The notes: generated from the letters alone by a model not told the origin. A stretch of DNA of 64,000 nucleotides from Brachybacterium subflavum (GCF_009299795.1 NZ_VIGP01000004.1:124001-188000); one strand, 5' to 3'. Shown: positions 1 through 12,186, counted from the first letter of the stretch. A program made the numbers and translations.

Positions 1-148
1 GGTCGACGAGGAAGTCCTGCCCGTCCCGGCGCTCGTGCTCGAGCACCCCGTGATGGCCGCGGGCGCGCAGGCCGATCAGCTCGATCGCGTCGGCCGGCCC
101 CGGGTGCAGGGCCCGCGCGAGCTCCGGGGGGACGACGAGGGCGCTCAT
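1..148 (-). CDS. folB: Dihydroneopterin aldolase, 5' part only (runs off the left edge)
   Basis: Only the first 49 codons lie in the window. The translation starts MSALVVPPELARAL and contains the early FolB signature IELIGLRARGHHGVLEHE, in which the R-x-x-G-x-x-G-V-x-x-x-E pattern binds the pterin substrate. FolB converts dihydroneopterin to 6-hydroxymethyl-dihydropterin plus glycolaldehyde in cytosolic folate synthesis. The ATG overlaps the folP stop codon as ATGA, so the gene is probably translationally coupled and is the last visible member of the leftward fol operon. In related organisms folK follows, but it would lie outside the window. Confidence 0.85.
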   Translation of the reverse strand, partial: MSALVVPPELARALHPGPADAIELIGLRARGHHGVLEHERRDGQDFLVD

Positions 149-1062
149 CGGGCGTCGCCCCTGAGGGAGGGCCCGTCGGCCCGAGGCGACCGGTCCGCAG
201 TCGGCGGGCGGTGCGCCGCGCGCTCGCTCGCGGCCCAGCGCCTCCCGACCTCGACGGCGGCGACGGACGCCGCGACATCGTGCACCCGCACCGCCCAGGC
301 GCCCTCGCGCGCGCACAGGGCGCTGACGGCCGCGGTGGCGACGTCGCGGTCCCCGGGCAGGGTGCTCAGGAAGCGCTTGCGGGAGGCGCCGATGAGGACG
401 GGCAGGTCATGGGCGAGGAGGGCATCCCAGTCCCCCAGGATCTCCCAGTTCTGCGCGCCGTTCTTCGCGAATCCGAGGCCGGGGTCGGCGACCAGCTGGG
501 AGTCCTGGACCCCGGCCTCGCGCAGGGCTGCCAGCCGCGCCCCGAGCTCGCGCTCGACGTCGCGCGGGACATCGGCGTACTCGTCGAGGTCGTTCATCAC
601 GTCGCTGTGGCCGCGCCAGTGCATCGCGATCACCACGGGCGGGGCGCCGAGGCGGGTCCGGGCGCGCGCCAGCAGCCCGGGCATGCTCCGGTCGGCGAGG
701 CCCGCGGAGACGTCGTTGATGATGAGGGCGCCCGCCTTGAGGGATGCCTCCGCGACCGCGGCGCGCATGGTGTCCACGCTGACGACCGCGCCGCGCGCGC
801 TGAGCTCGCGGACCACGGGGACCACACGCCTCAGCTCCTCGGCCTCCTCGACGCGCTCGGCGCCGGGCCGGGTCGACTCGCCCCCGACGTCGATGATCGA
901 GGCTCCCTCGGCGAGCATCCGCTCGGCATGGTCGAGGGCCTGCTCGGGGCTCATGTGCGCGCCGCCGTCGGAGAAGGAGTCCGGGGTGACGTTGAGGATG
1001 CCCATCACCAGGGTGCGGTCCCGCGCGAGGTCCGCGGGCAGTCCGTCGGGGCGCGTCCTCAT
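145..1062 (-). CDS. folP: Dihydropteroate synthase
   Basis: FolP joins 6-hydroxymethyl-dihydropterin diphosphate and p-aminobenzoate to give dihydropteroate; it is the sulfonamide target. The 305-aa protein carries both family signatures: GILNVTPDSFSDGG near residues 21-34 and GGESTRPGA at 60-68, plus the late GASRKRFL loop that binds pterin phosphate. Length is normal apart from a 25-residue low-complexity Arg/Ala/Pro tail. It starts 4 nt after the folE stop and overlaps folB by 4 nt, so it is an internal gene of a compact operon. Confidence 0.96.
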   Translation of the reverse strand: MRTRPDGLPADLARDRTLVMGILNVTPDSFSDGGAHMSPEQALDHAERMLAEGASIIDVGGESTRPGAERVEEAEELRRVVPVVRELSARGAVVSVDTMRAAVAEASLKAGALIINDVSAGLADRSMPGLLARARTRLGAPPVVIAMHWRGHSDVMNDLDEYADVPRDVERELGARLAALREAGVQDSQLVADPGLGFAKNGAQNWEILGDWDALLAHDLPVLIGASRKRFLSTLPGDRDVATAAVSALCAREGAWAVRVHDVAASVAAVEVGRRWAASERAAHRPPTADRSPRADGPSLRGDAR

Positions 1063-1066
1063 GGCG

Positions 1067-1714
1067 TCAGCCCCGCATGATGAGGGACATGGCCTCGGAG
1101 CGCGTGGTGCCCTTGCGCAGGATGCCGCGCACGGCCGAGGTGACGGTCTGCGCGCCCTCGGCGCGCACGCCGCGCATCGACATGCACATGTGCGAGGCCT
1201 CGAGGACCACGATCGCGCCGGCCGCGCGCAGCTCCTCCATGAGGGCGTCGGCGATCTGGGTGGTGATCCGCTCCTGGACCTGGGGGCGACGGGCGTAGAC
1301 GTGCACGAGCCGCGCGATCTTCGACAGGCCGGTGACGCCGCGCGCGCCGGGGATGTAGCCCACGTGGGCCGTGCCGAAGAAGGGCAGCAGGTGGTGCTCG
1401 CACATGGAGTGGAAGCGGATGTCGCGCACCAGCACGAGCTCCTGGTGCTCGATGTCCCCGAAGGTCACCGAGAGGGGCTCGTGGGCGTCCATGCGCATGC
1501 CCTCGAAGACCTCGCCGTACATGCGGGCCACGCGCGAGGGGGTCTGCACGAGCCCGTCGCGGTCGGGGTCCTCCCCGATCGCGGCGAGGATCTCCCGCAC
1601 GGCCGCCTCGATGCGCGGGGCGTCGACGCCGGGAGCCCCGGTCGACGTCTCCGACGACGGGGCGACCGGGGCGTCCGCCGCCCCGGGCTCCGCGGGAGCC
1701 AGCTCCTCGCCCAT
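1067..1714 (-). CDS. folE: GTP cyclohydrolase I
   Basis: Opens the folate pathway by converting GTP to 7,8-dihydroneopterin triphosphate. Zinc ligands are visible: C105 and H108 in [17 protein letters not shown], and C177 in [10 protein letters not shown]. The reading frame stays open upstream to 1897, but that part lies inside ftsH; the ATG at 1714 follows the ftsH stop by one base and gives 215 aa, close to the family's usual length. The first ~30 residues are an acidic Ala/Pro-rich extension without homology to the core. The ftsH-folE-folP-folB order is characteristic of Actinobacteria. Confidence 0.95.
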   Translation of the reverse strand: MGEELAPAEPGAADAPVAPSSETSTGAPGVDAPRIEAAVREILAAIGEDPDRDGLVQTPSRVARMYGEVFEGMRMDAHEPLSVTFGDIEHQELVLVRDIRFHSMCEHHLLPFFGTAHVGYIPGARGVTGLSKIARLVHVYARRPQVQERITTQIADALMEELRAAGAIVVLEASHMCMSMRGVRAEGAQTVTSAVRGILRKGTTRSEAMSLIMRG

Positions 1715-1715
1715 C

Positions 1716-3812
<2,097 letters not shown>

Positions 3813-3813
3813 C

Positions 3814-4365
3814 TCAGTCCTCGTACACGGAGCGCTTCAGGACGCCCACGTAGGGAAGGTTCCGGTAGGACTCGTCGTAGTCCAGGCCGTAACCGATCAC
3901 GAATTCGTTGGGAATGTCGAAGCCGACGTACTTCACGTCGATCTCGACGCGCGCGGCCTCGGGCTTGCGCAGCAGCGCGGCGACGTCCACGCTCTTGGGG
4001 CCGCGCGAGCGGAGGTTGGCCAGCAGCCACTTCAGGGTGAGCCCGGAGTCGATGATGTCCTCGACGATCAGCACCCGGCGGTCGGAGATGTCCGTGCCCA
4101 GGTCCTTGAGGATCCTCACCACTCCCGAGGACTTCGTCCCCGAGCCGTAGGAGGACACGGCCATCCAGTCCATGTCCACGTCGAGGTCGATCGTGCGGGC
4201 CAGATCGGACATGACGATCGCGGCGCCCTTGAGGACCCCCACCAGCAGAGGCGGTTCGTCCGCATAGTCCTCGGCGATCCTGGCCCCCATCTCGCGCAGG
4301 CGCTCGTGGATGGTCTCCTCGTCGAGCAGGACGCGTTCGACGTCCTCATGAGGGTTGACGGACAC
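3814..4365 (-). CDS. hpt: Hypoxanthine phosphoribosyltransferase
   Basis: Purine salvage enzyme making IMP/GMP from hypoxanthine or guanine and PRPP. The PRPP-binding loop is [14 protein letters not shown], the oxyanion region is [11 protein letters not shown], and [11 protein letters not shown] is the usual C-terminal base-binding stretch. I placed the start at the GTG at 4365 because GGAGGAG lies 5-6 nt upstream on the minus strand, giving 183 aa, the usual Hpt size. A longer form from a GTG at 4431, which overlaps the tilS stop as GTGA, is possible and would add 22 low-complexity residues. The tilS-hpt-ftsH order is widely conserved. Confidence 0.93.
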   Translation of the reverse strand: MSVNPHEDVERVLLDEETIHERLREMGARIAEDYADEPPLLVGVLKGAAIVMSDLARTIDLDVDMDWMAVSSYGSGTKSSGVVRILKDLGTDISDRRVLIVEDIIDSGLTLKWLLANLRSRGPKSVDVAALLRKPEAARVEIDVKYVGFDIPNEFVIGYGLDYDESYRNLPYVGVLKRSVYED

Positions 4366-4427
4366 GCGGTCTCCTCCGTGGGTCGGCTTCGGCTCGGCGT
4401 CGCGCGGGTTCGGCGCCGGAGTGCTGT

Positions 4428-5528
4428 TCACGCGCGAGTGCTCCCGTCGCGGGAGCGTCGCCACACCAGCAGTCCGTCACGACGAGCGACCTCGATCCTA
4501 CCCGGAAGGGGCGAGGCTGCCTGACCGTGCCATGAGACCACCAGCGCATCGGCCGCGAGCACGTGGCGGCGCAGCAGGGATTTGTCGGACGGGGCGCCGC
4601 CGCGCTGCTCGGCGAGGCGTGACGCATCGCGCAGCACACGGGTGCGCAGGGGCGCCGGCGCCGCGGCGAGGGCGTGCACGTCCAGGGCGAGCACATCGCC
4701 CTCCTCCTCGAGGTCCCCGAGGTCGCGCTCGAGGGATTCGCGCAGCGCGGCCGCGTCGGCGTCGAGCATGTCGGAGTCGGGCCTGACCAGCGTCGCGCTG
4801 CGGGCGAGGTTCTGGGAGATCTGCTCGCCGAGCTCCTCGCGAAGCACCGGCAGCACCCGGTGGCGCACGCGGGCGCGCAGCAGGGAGGTGTCAGCGTTCA
4901 TCGGGTCCTCCCACCACTCCAGGTCGTGCACGCGGCAGATCTCCTCGGTGTCGGCCCGGGAGATCGCCGTCGCCTCGTCGCGGCCGTCGCCGAGGAAGGG
5001 CCGCAGCAGCGGGCCCCGGGCGGCGGGGATGCCCGCGAGCGCGCGCGGCCCGGCACCGCGGGCGAGCGCCATGAGCACCTGCTCCGCCTGGTCGTCGAGG
5101 GTGTGTCCGAGCAGCAGCGCGAGGCCCCCGCGCTCCTCGAGCAGCGTCTCGAGGGCCTCGTGGCGGGCATCGCGCGCGGCGTTCTCGATCCCGCCCGGCG
5201 CCTCGGGATCGACGTGGACGGCGAGCACGTGGACGGCCGACGCCCCGAGGCGCTCGGCCTGGGCGCGGGCGCGCTCGGCGACGGACCCCGACCCCTCCTG
5301 CAGCCCGTGGTCGACGATCACCGCCTCCGTCTCCAGCCCGAGCCTCGCACCGACCCAGCAGGTCGTGGCCAGCAGGGCGAGCGAGTCGGCTCCGCCGCTG
5401 AGGCCGACCAGCACGCGCGGCGAGAGCACGGTCCCGCCGGTCGCGTCGGCGAGCTCCGCCAGGCGCGCGAGAAGGGCGGCGCGCACCGCGCTGCGAGCGC
5501 GTGCGACCACGCGCGGGGGTCCTGCCAT
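4428..5528 (-). CDS. tilS: tRNA(Ile)-lysidine synthetase
   Basis: Converts C34 of the minor tRNA-Ile(CAU) to lysidine, switching its charging from Met to Ile. The PP-loop ATP motif SGGADS is at residues 44-49 in [16 protein letters not shown], followed by VDHGLQ and the [13 protein letters not shown] motif typical of TilS. The 366-aa length is normal for the actinobacterial form, which has a reduced C-terminal region. It lies 12 nt downstream of dacB and upstream of hpt, the conserved arrangement. Confidence 0.94.
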   Translation of the reverse strand: MAGPPRVVARARSAVRAALLARLAELADATGGTVLSPRVLVGLSGGADSLALLATTCWVGARLGLETEAVIVDHGLQEGSGSVAERARAQAERLGASAVHVLAVHVDPEAPGGIENAARDARHEALETLLEERGGLALLLGHTLDDQAEQVLMALARGAGPRALAGIPAARGPLLRPFLGDGRDEATAISRADTEEICRVHDLEWWEDPMNADTSLLRARVRHRVLPVLREELGEQISQNLARSATLVRPDSDMLDADAAALRESLERDLGDLEEEGDVLALDVHALAAAPAPLRTRVLRDASRLAEQRGGAPSDKSLLRRHVLAADALVVSWHGQAASPLPGRIEVARRDGLLVWRRSRDGSTRA

Positions 5529-5540
5529 GGGGGCCTGCTC

Positions 5541-6962
5541 CTAGCTCCGACGGGCGAGTTCGTAGGCGACGTCGTCCACGGCGGCCTTGGCCTTGTCGGC
5601 ATCGGCCCCGTCGAAGCCGTGGACGACGATGTCGAAGACGACCGTGCGGCCGTCGGGCAGCACGGTCACGCCGGCGAGCGCCGACGTGCCCGCCAGGTAC
5701 CCGGTCTTGCCGCGCACGATGCCGCGGGCGCCGGAGACCTCCTTCGCGCCGAAGCGCTCCTCGAGGGTGCCGGTGAGGCCCGCGATCGGGACGTCGTACA
5801 GCAGTGGCTCGAGCTGCGGCGCGCCGCCCGAGGCCACCTCGCCGAGGATCGCGCTGAGCAGCCGCGGCGGCACGCGGTCGCCCGTCGAGAGGCCGCTGCC
5901 GTCACGGATCATGAGCTCCTCGAGGTCCTTCTGCGGCACGCCGAGCTCCTCGGCGAGGGACCGCACCTCGGTGTCCACGGCCTTCGCGGCGTTCCCCGGC
6001 GTCGGCTCGAGGCCCTGCGCCTTGGCCGTGAGGTGGGCCATCAGCTCGGCGATCGTGTTGTCGGAGGTCTGCAGGGCGTGCTGGACGATGTCGGTGAGCG
6101 GCGCGGAGCGCGTGGCGACCTCGACGACGTCGCCGCCGACCTCGGGTGCCTTCGCCCCCTCGACGTGCGCGTCGGCGCCGCCGGAGACCTTCACCCCGTG
6201 CTTCTCGAGGTCCTTCGCGAAGAGCTTCGCGGCATCGCCCGCGGGGTCCGCGGACTTCTTGCCGTACTGCTCGCCGTCGAGCCAGCCCTCGTCGACCGCG
6301 AGGGCCGCCGTGGGCGTCACCCAGCCGCCCGCGCGGCCGTTGTCTCCCCAGGCCTTGTTCTCCCCGCCGGGCAGGGCGCTGGTGTCCAGGCGCAGGGCGA
6401 CCTCGTCCTGGTCGTGCTCCTTCGCGAGCTTCGCCGCATCCTTCGCGAGGGCGTCCACGCGCTCCCGGGTCAGCGTCATGTCGCCCTCGCCGACGAGGGT
6501 CAGGGTCCTGCCGTCGAGCACGGCGTGCGTGGTGAGGCGCTGGTCGCCGTCGACGCTGCGCAGCAGGGCCGAGGCGGTGAGGAGCTTGAGCGTCGAGGCG
6601 GGGACGCGCGCCGTGTCGCCGTCGCGCTCGGCGATCACGTCGCCGGACTCGGCATCGACCACGGAGTAGGCCAGCCCCCCGTCGATCACCGGATCCTTCG
6701 CGTGGGAGGTCAGGCGGCCCGCCAGGTCCTCGTCGGCGGTCCGCGTCGACGCGGTCGCGGGCGTGGGGACGATCGGGTCGGCCTGCTCCCTGTCGTAGTC
6801 CTCGCCCTGCGCGCGAGGGCCCGCGTTCTCGCCCTGCTGCTCGGTGGAGAGGGTGAGCACCCCCGGGAACGCGTCCGTGAGGTCGCCCACCACGTAGAAG
6901 CTGACAGGCACTGCGGCGCACAGCGTGATGGCGATCGCGCGCCAGAGCTTCTCAGTCCGCAT
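5541..6962 (-). CDS. dacB: D-alanyl-D-alanine carboxypeptidase/endopeptidase, PBP4 (DacB) family
   Basis: Serine penicillin-binding protein of family S13 that trims peptidoglycan stem peptides outside the membrane. One N-terminal hydrophobic segment (about 7-26) serves as signal or anchor. The catalytic motifs are STLK at 123-126, the SDN triad (SxN) in LQTSDNTIAELM, and KTG in GIVRGKTGYLAG. The frame is open to 7169, but the ATG at 6962 directly precedes the signal sequence and gives 473 aa. A -10-like TATCGT sits 7 nt upstream of that ATG, so the transcript is probably leaderless. The gene heads the tilS-hpt-ftsH-fol operon and diverges from ppa. Confidence 0.93.
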   Translation of the reverse strand: MRTEKLWRAIAITLCAAVPVSFYVVGDLTDAFPGVLTLSTEQQGENAGPRAQGEDYDREQADPIVPTPATASTRTADEDLAGRLTSHAKDPVIDGGLAYSVVDAESGDVIAERDGDTARVPASTLKLLTASALLRSVDGDQRLTTHAVLDGRTLTLVGEGDMTLTRERVDALAKDAAKLAKEHDQDEVALRLDTSALPGGENKAWGDNGRAGGWVTPTAALAVDEGWLDGEQYGKKSADPAGDAAKLFAKDLEKHGVKVSGGADAHVEGAKAPEVGGDVVEVATRSAPLTDIVQHALQTSDNTIAELMAHLTAKAQGLEPTPGNAAKAVDTEVRSLAEELGVPQKDLEELMIRDGSGLSTGDRVPPRLLSAILGEVASGGAPQLEPLLYDVPIAGLTGTLEERFGAKEVSGARGIVRGKTGYLAGTSALAGVTVLPDGRTVVFDIVVHGFDGADADKAKAAVDDVAYELARRS

Positions 6963-6969
6963 GGATCCC

Positions 6970-6975
6970 ACGATA
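6970..6975 (-). promoter_or_regulatory. Candidate -10 element of dacB (leaderless)
   Basis: Read on the minus strand this is TATCGT (TANNNT), separated from the dacB ATG by 7 nt. There is no Shine-Dalgarno sequence in the gap, so the mRNA probably begins at or next to the start codon. Confidence 0.5.
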
Positions 6976-7008
6976 TAGAGTGTCGGGAACACTCTCCGCA
7001 TAGAGTGT
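6976..7008. promoter_or_regulatory. Three TAGAGTGT half-sites between dacB and ppa
   Basis: AGAGTGT (6977-6983) and ACACTCT (6989-6995) form a perfect 7-bp inverted repeat with a 5-nt spacer; a third copy, TAGAGTGT, lies at 7001-7008 in the same orientation as the first. The cluster fills the space between the divergent dacB and ppa start regions and overlaps the likely ppa -10 (TAGAGT, 7001-7006). The arrangement suggests binding by a dimeric regulator, but no regulator can be named. Confidence 0.5.
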
Positions 7009-7062
7009 GAGGACCATTGACCGCGCCCACAGGGCGATGAGCACCGCAACGGAGCCGCAGAC

Positions 7063-7575
7063 GTGGAGTTCGACGTCACGATCGAGATCCCCCGAGGGAA
7101 TCGCAACAAGTACGAGGTGGACCACCACAACGGGCGCATCCGGCTGGACCGGATGCTGTTCACCGCCACCCGCTACCCGGACGACTACGGATTCATCGAG
7201 GGGACTCTCGGTGAGGACGAAGACCCACTGGACTGCCTGGTCCTCCTCGAGGAGCCGACGTTCCCGGGCTGCCTGATCCGCTGCCGCGCGCTGGGCATGT
7301 TCCGCATGCGCGACGAGTCCGGCGGCGACGACAAGATCATCGCCGTCCCGGTGGGCGATCAGCGCCAGGTGCGCCGCCAGGAGCTGACCGACGTCTCGGA
7401 GTTCCACCGCCTGGAGATCCAGCACTTCTTCGAGGTCTACAAGGACCTCGAGCCCGGCAAGAGCGTCGAGGGCGCCCACTGGGAGGGCCGCAGCGACGCC
7501 GAGGCGGAGATCCGCCGCTCCTACGAGCGCGCCAAGGGCACCGAGCACGAGAACGAGTTCACGGTCGAGGTCTGA
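7063..7575 (+). CDS. ppa: Inorganic pyrophosphatase, family I
   Basis: Hydrolyses pyrophosphate to phosphate in the cytosol and so drives polymerisation reactions. The 170-aa protein has the family I signature [18 protein letters not shown], whose Asp residues bind Mg2+, and the active-site pieces [10 protein letters not shown] and DYGFIEGT. The start is GTG, preceded by ACGGAG about 8-10 nt upstream. It is monocistronic and is followed by a very strong hairpin at 7621-7682. Confidence 0.96.
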   Translation: MEFDVTIEIPRGNRNKYEVDHHNGRIRLDRMLFTATRYPDDYGFIEGTLGEDEDPLDCLVLLEEPTFPGCLIRCRALGMFRMRDESGGDDKIIAVPVGDQRQVRRQELTDVSEFHRLEIQHFFEVYKDLEPGKSVEGAHWEGRSDAEAEIRRSYERAKGTEHENEFTVEV

Positions 7576-7620
7576 CCGCGGCCCGGCGTCCCGCCCCGGC
7601 CCGACGGCCCTCCCGAGCGC

Positions 7621-7682
7621 AGAAGGTATGAGCGTGGCGAACCGGATCCGCTGAGATCCGGTTCGCCACGCTCATACCTTCT
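7621..7682. terminator. 28-bp perfect hairpin, bidirectional terminator between ppa and the next gene
   Basis: Two 28-nt arms (7621-7648 and 7655-7682) are exact reverse complements around a 6-nt loop CGCTGA. The arms contain AAGGTATGAGCGTGGC followed by GAACCGGATC. It sits between convergent genes (ppa ends at 7575, the leftward gene ends at 7774) and can act in both directions. There is no long U-tract; this is common for GC-rich actinobacterial terminators. It is longer and less GC-biased than the other hairpins in the window. Confidence 0.8.
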
Positions 7683-7773
7683 TGTCTGCTCGGCTCTCCT
7701 CGGCCGTCTCGGTGCGCAGCACGCCGCCGCGCACCCGACCACGACACGCGGGCCGCGGCCGCCATCGGCGGAG

Positions 7774-8565
7774 TCAGGCGCTCTTCGCGTCGCCGTCGAG
7801 CGAGGCGTCGACGCGCTTGGGGTTCGGCGCGGACGCGCCGTCCGCCGCCCCCGTGCCGAGCTCGTCGGCGTGGGAGAAGATCTCCCGCGCGGCCTTGATG
7901 ACACCGCCGGCGACGAGGCGGTTGCCGACGCCGCCGATCACCGCGCCGACGCCGAAGGGGATCAGGCGTCCGGCCCAGACGCTGCCCATGCGCGCGGCGA
8001 TCTTGCGGCGGATCCAGCGCTTGATCTGGTTGTTGACGGTCGAGATCACGAAGTCGGGGGCGACGCCGTTGAGGACCGCGCCCCACTGCAGCCCCTGGCG
8101 CCCCAGGGCCTTGGCGACGAGCTCCTCCCCCTTCTCCCCTCCCAGCACGCCGAGCACCACGGTCTTGCGGCTGGCCTGATCACCCATGTCCACACCGCGC
8201 ACGCGCGCCTCGGAGAGGATGAGGAAGGCGCAAGCCTCGGCGAACGCGGCGCCCTCGCCCGAGGTCAGGGCGATCGCCGCCACGGTACCCACACCGGGCA
8301 GGGCCGCGGCGCCGCCGACGCCGGCGCCGGAGACGGTCAGCAGTCGGCGGAACTGCTTCTCGACGTGCCCGACGAGGTCCTCCTCGGACATCTCGGGGTG
8401 CTTTCGCCGCAGCGAGTCCACGTACTTGTCGGCCACGGGCCTCTGGATCCGCAGCGCATGGTCGACGATGCCGAGCACGCGCTCGTCGGGCGCCTGGGGG
8501 CTCTGTGCGTCCTCGCCGCCCTTGCCGCTCTTCGATGCCTTGGACCCACCGTTCGCGTTCGCCAC
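7774..8565 (-). CDS. Conserved protein with glycine-rich hydrophobic segments, EcsC-like
   Basis: The 263-aa protein has a polar N-terminus of ~30 residues, a helical region (LRIQRPVADKYVDSLRRK), a Gly/Ala-rich hydrophobic stretch around LPGVGTVAAIAL, and a second one near RLIPFGVGAVIGGVGNRL. The pattern resembles actinobacterial proteins loosely assigned to the EcsC family; I recognise it from general memory only and cannot give a function. I chose the GTG at 8565 because AAGGGGAG lies 5-6 nt upstream; the frame is open to 8619. It is transcribed alone and converges on ppa across the 28-bp hairpin. Confidence 0.65.
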   Translation of the reverse strand: MANANGGSKASKSGKGGEDAQSPQAPDERVLGIVDHALRIQRPVADKYVDSLRRKHPEMSEEDLVGHVEKQFRRLLTVSGAGVGGAAALPGVGTVAAIALTSGEGAAFAEACAFLILSEARVRGVDMGDQASRKTVVLGVLGGEKGEELVAKALGRQGLQWGAVLNGVAPDFVISTVNNQIKRWIRRKIAARMGSVWAGRLIPFGVGAVIGGVGNRLVAGGVIKAAREIFSHADELGTGAADGASAPNPKRVDASLDGDAKSA

Positions 8566-8678
8566 GTTCAGCTCCCCTTCTGCTGTCCTGCGCGCCGGGA
8601 GACCCCGGTGCCGAGGCACACCATAGCGGGATCACCCGGGCACAGGATGGACACGGTGGCGCGGGAGCGCGCGACCGC

Positions 8679-8702
8679 GGGTCGACGGGTCGACGGGTCG
8701 AC
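8679..8702. repeat. Three tandem copies of GGGTCGAC just after def
   Basis: An 8-bp unit occurs three times without interruption at 8679-8686, 8687-8694 and 8695-8702, ending 3 nt before the def stop codon. It lies in the 140-nt gap between def and the EcsC-like gene, which otherwise shows no clear element. Confidence 0.75.
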
Positions 8703-8705
8703 GGT

Positions 8706-9386
8706 TCAGTCGAGCACCACGGTCCCTGGAGCGAGGCGCTCGATGGGCCCGGTGAGGCCGAGGCCGTCGACGGCCTCGGCGACGTCGGCCCAGCGCGGCG
8801 CGTAGCGGGTGTCGATGATCGAGCGCGGCACGGCCAGGTCGTGGCAGAGCGTGCCGGCGAGGTGGTCGGTCTCGTGCTGGAGGATGCGCGCGGACCAGCC
8901 CTGGTGCTCCTCGTCCACGTCCACGAGCGCGCCGTCCGGCTGCAGGAGGACGCCGGTGAAGCGGATGCTGCGCCCTCGCGGCACGATCGAGCTCAGTCCG
9001 TCGTAGGAGAGGCAGCCCTCCCAGGCGAAGACCTGCTGCTCGCCGAGGATCTCGTAGGCCGGGTCGAGCACGGCGCGCAGCGGGAAGGGGCGACGCTCGA
9101 GCAGGTCGTCCTCGGGGTCCTGGTCGGCCGCGGCGTAGCGGTCCTCGGCCACGAACAGCTGCAGCGGCACGCCGATCTGCGTCGCGGCGAGGCCGACGCC
9201 CGGGGCCTCGCGCATGGTCACCACCATGGCGTCCACGAGCTCGCGCAGCAGCGCGGGGTCGAGGCGGTCCCGCGCCTCGCGCACGGGGCCGCGGAGGGCG
9301 GGATGGCCCGCCTGCACGATGCGCAGGGGGTCCTCGGGGCGGGAGCGGCGGTCCAGGAGGCGCTGTACGTACTCGGTGAGGTCCAC
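8706..9386 (-). CDS. def: Peptide deformylase
   Basis: Removes the formyl group from the N-terminal Met of nascent proteins. All three metal-site motifs are present: GVGLAATQIG (motif 1), EGCLSYDG with the metal-ligand Cys (motif 2), and QHETDHLAG (HExxH, motif 3). The GTG at 9386 is preceded by a run of G (GGGGGGC) that can serve as ribosome binding site and gives 226 aa, slightly long because of an N-terminal helical extension of ~30 residues seen in actinobacterial PDFs. The frame upstream to 9581 has no domain support. Confidence 0.94.
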   Translation of the reverse strand: MDLTEYVQRLLDRRSRPEDPLRIVQAGHPALRGPVREARDRLDPALLRELVDAMVVTMREAPGVGLAATQIGVPLQLFVAEDRYAAADQDPEDDLLERRPFPLRAVLDPAYEILGEQQVFAWEGCLSYDGLSSIVPRGRSIRFTGVLLQPDGALVDVDEEHQGWSARILQHETDHLAGTLCHDLAVPRSIIDTRYAPRWADVAEAVDGLGLTGPIERLAPGTVVLD

Positions 9387-9505
9387 GCCCCCCAGTATCC
9401 CCGCCCACGCCGCCGCGCCGTCGCGATCGGGGCCCGGCGGCCCCGTCGGAGGGGCCCCGCGACGCGACGGTGTGCTCGATGTCCTCCCGGCCCTGAGATC
9501 TGGGA

Positions 9506-9536
9506 TACACTTCCGATCGCCGGTGCGACGTTGCAC
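9506..9536 (+). promoter_or_regulatory. Candidate msiK promoter with imperfect palindrome
   Basis: TACACT at 9506-9511 is a good -10 hexamer; no convincing -35 is seen. Just downstream, GTGCGACGTTGCAC at 9523-9536 is palindromic at 12 of 14 positions, the size and style of LacI-family operators. Transcription from here would give a leader of about 110 nt before msiK. Confidence 0.4.
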
Positions 9537-9628
9537 ACAGCCCTCGGGGGCGGTGCACGGCGGCACCGGTGCTCTCAACACTTCACAACGGATCGTCCGG
9601 CACGTACCTGCCGGTGGAGGGAATCACC

Positions 9629-10708
<1,080 letters not shown>

Positions 10709-10742
10709 CGCGACCCGCCCCGCCGCCGCGCGGGGTCAGCAT

Positions 10743-10779
10743 GGAGCGGGCGCTCGGCCATCGGCCGGGCGCCCGCTCC
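10743..10779 (+). terminator. Hairpin terminator after msiK
   Basis: Arms 10743-10759 and 10763-10779 (17 nt each, starting GGAGCGGGCGC) pair around a 3-nt loop ATC with one T-G wobble. It lies 35 nt after the msiK stop and before the DUF4032 gene. Confidence 0.8.
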
Positions 10780-10936
10780 CGTCTGCGCGGGCGAGGGAGT
10801 GCGGACGCGGAGGGTGCGGCCGCCCGTCCGATTCGCCCGACTGCGCCGGATGCGCCGGTGCTCCCTCCCATGCGTCTGCACACCTCCTGCGCACATCTCG
10901 CTTCACCGCGTGCGCGGGGGAGGGCAGAATGGGCCC

Positions 10937-12178
10937 ATGGCTTCCCTGGAGATCACGGCGTCGCGCCCCGACCCGGCACTGCTCGATCTGCCGTGGGAGA
11001 AGCCTCTCGAGGAGTGGCCCGAGTCGATCCTGGCCACCCTGCCGCGCGGCATCTCACGGCACGTGGTGCGCTTCGTGCGCGTCTCCGGCCGGGTGCTCGC
11101 CCTCAAGGAGATCAACCGCGAGCTCGCCCAGCGCGAGTACGACATGCTGCGGATCCTGCGCAAGATCGGGATCCCCGCTGTCGAGCCGTTCGCCGTGGTC
11201 AGCGGGCGCACCGACACCGACGGCGACCCCCTGGACGCCGTTCTCATCACCCGCCACCTGCAGTTCTCGCTCCCCTACCGGGCGGTCTTCTCGCAGGTCT
11301 CGAGCGAGGAGACGGCCCGGCGCCTGCTCGACGCCCTCGCGGTGCTGCTGGTGCGCCTGCACCTGGAGGGCTTCTTCTGGGGCGACGTGTCCCTGTCCAA
11401 CACGCTGTTCCGCCGTGACGCGGGCGCCTTCGCCGCCTACCTCGTGGACGTCGAGACCGGCACTCTCCACGAGAGCCTCACCGACGGCCAGCGGTCCTAC
11501 GATCTCGACATCGCGCGCACGAACATCATCGGCGAGCTCATGGACCTGCAGGCCGGGGAGCTCATCGACGAGGACTCCGATCCGGTGGAGGTCGGCGACC
11601 AGCTGGTGGCCCGCTACGAGGAGCTGTGGTCCGCGCTCACCGAGCGCGAGAGCTTCTCGGCCGACGAGCGCTGGCGCGTCTCCGCGCGCATCGAGCGCCT
11701 GAACGAGCTCGGCTTCGACGTGGGCGAGCTCGAGCTCACCACGGACCTGGACGGCACCACCGTCTCCATCCAGCCCAAGGTCGTGGACGCGGGCCACCAT
11801 GCGCGCCGCCTGATGCGGCTGACGGGGATCGACGCCCAGGAGAACCAGGCGCGCCGCCTCCTCAACGATCTCGACCAGTACGGCGCGATCACCGACCAGC
11901 AGGCCGAGGACGAGGAGTTCGTGGCCCACGAGTGGCAGCAGGAGCACTACGAGCCGATCGTGCGGGCTATCCCCCGCACCATGCGCTCGAAGCTGCAGCC
12001 CCCGGAGTTCTTCCACGAGGTGCTCGAGCACAAGTGGTTCCTCAGCGAGAAGGAGGGCCGGGACGTGCCGATGAAGGAGGCCGTCCAGGACTACGTCCAG
12101 AACATCCTCCCCCATCGACCCGACGAGAAGTCCCTGGTCACGACCGAGACGTCGGCCCTCCCGATCTTCGAGGGCTGA
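10937..12178 (+). CDS. DUF4032 protein with kinase-like N-terminal domain
   Basis: Recognised as the actinobacterial DUF4032 family: an N-terminal lipopolysaccharide-kinase-like fold (Lys in VLALKEINRELAQREYDML, catalytic-loop-like HLEGFFWGDVSLSNTLF, and DVETGTLHE in place of the Mg-binding DFG) followed by a C-terminal helical domain. The substrate is unknown to me; a small-molecule or envelope-glycan kinase is only an analogy. The frame is open upstream to 10799, but the first credible start is the ATG at 10937 (413 aa), preceded at 6 nt by CAGAAT, a weak -10. It converges with rlmB, only 8 nt apart. Confidence 0.8.
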   Translation: MASLEITASRPDPALLDLPWEKPLEEWPESILATLPRGISRHVVRFVRVSGRVLALKEINRELAQREYDMLRILRKIGIPAVEPFAVVSGRTDTDGDPLDAVLITRHLQFSLPYRAVFSQVSSEETARRLLDALAVLLVRLHLEGFFWGDVSLSNTLFRRDAGAFAAYLVDVETGTLHESLTDGQRSYDLDIARTNIIGELMDLQAGELIDEDSDPVEVGDQLVARYEELWSALTERESFSADERWRVSARIERLNELGFDVGELELTTDLDGTTVSIQPKVVDAGHHARRLMRLTGIDAQENQARRLLNDLDQYGAITDQQAEDEEFVAHEWQQEHYEPIVRAIPRTMRSKLQPPEFFHEVLEHKWFLSEKEGRDVPMKEAVQDYVQNILPHRPDEKSLVTTETSALPIFEG

Positions 12179-12186
12179 CGCCCGCG

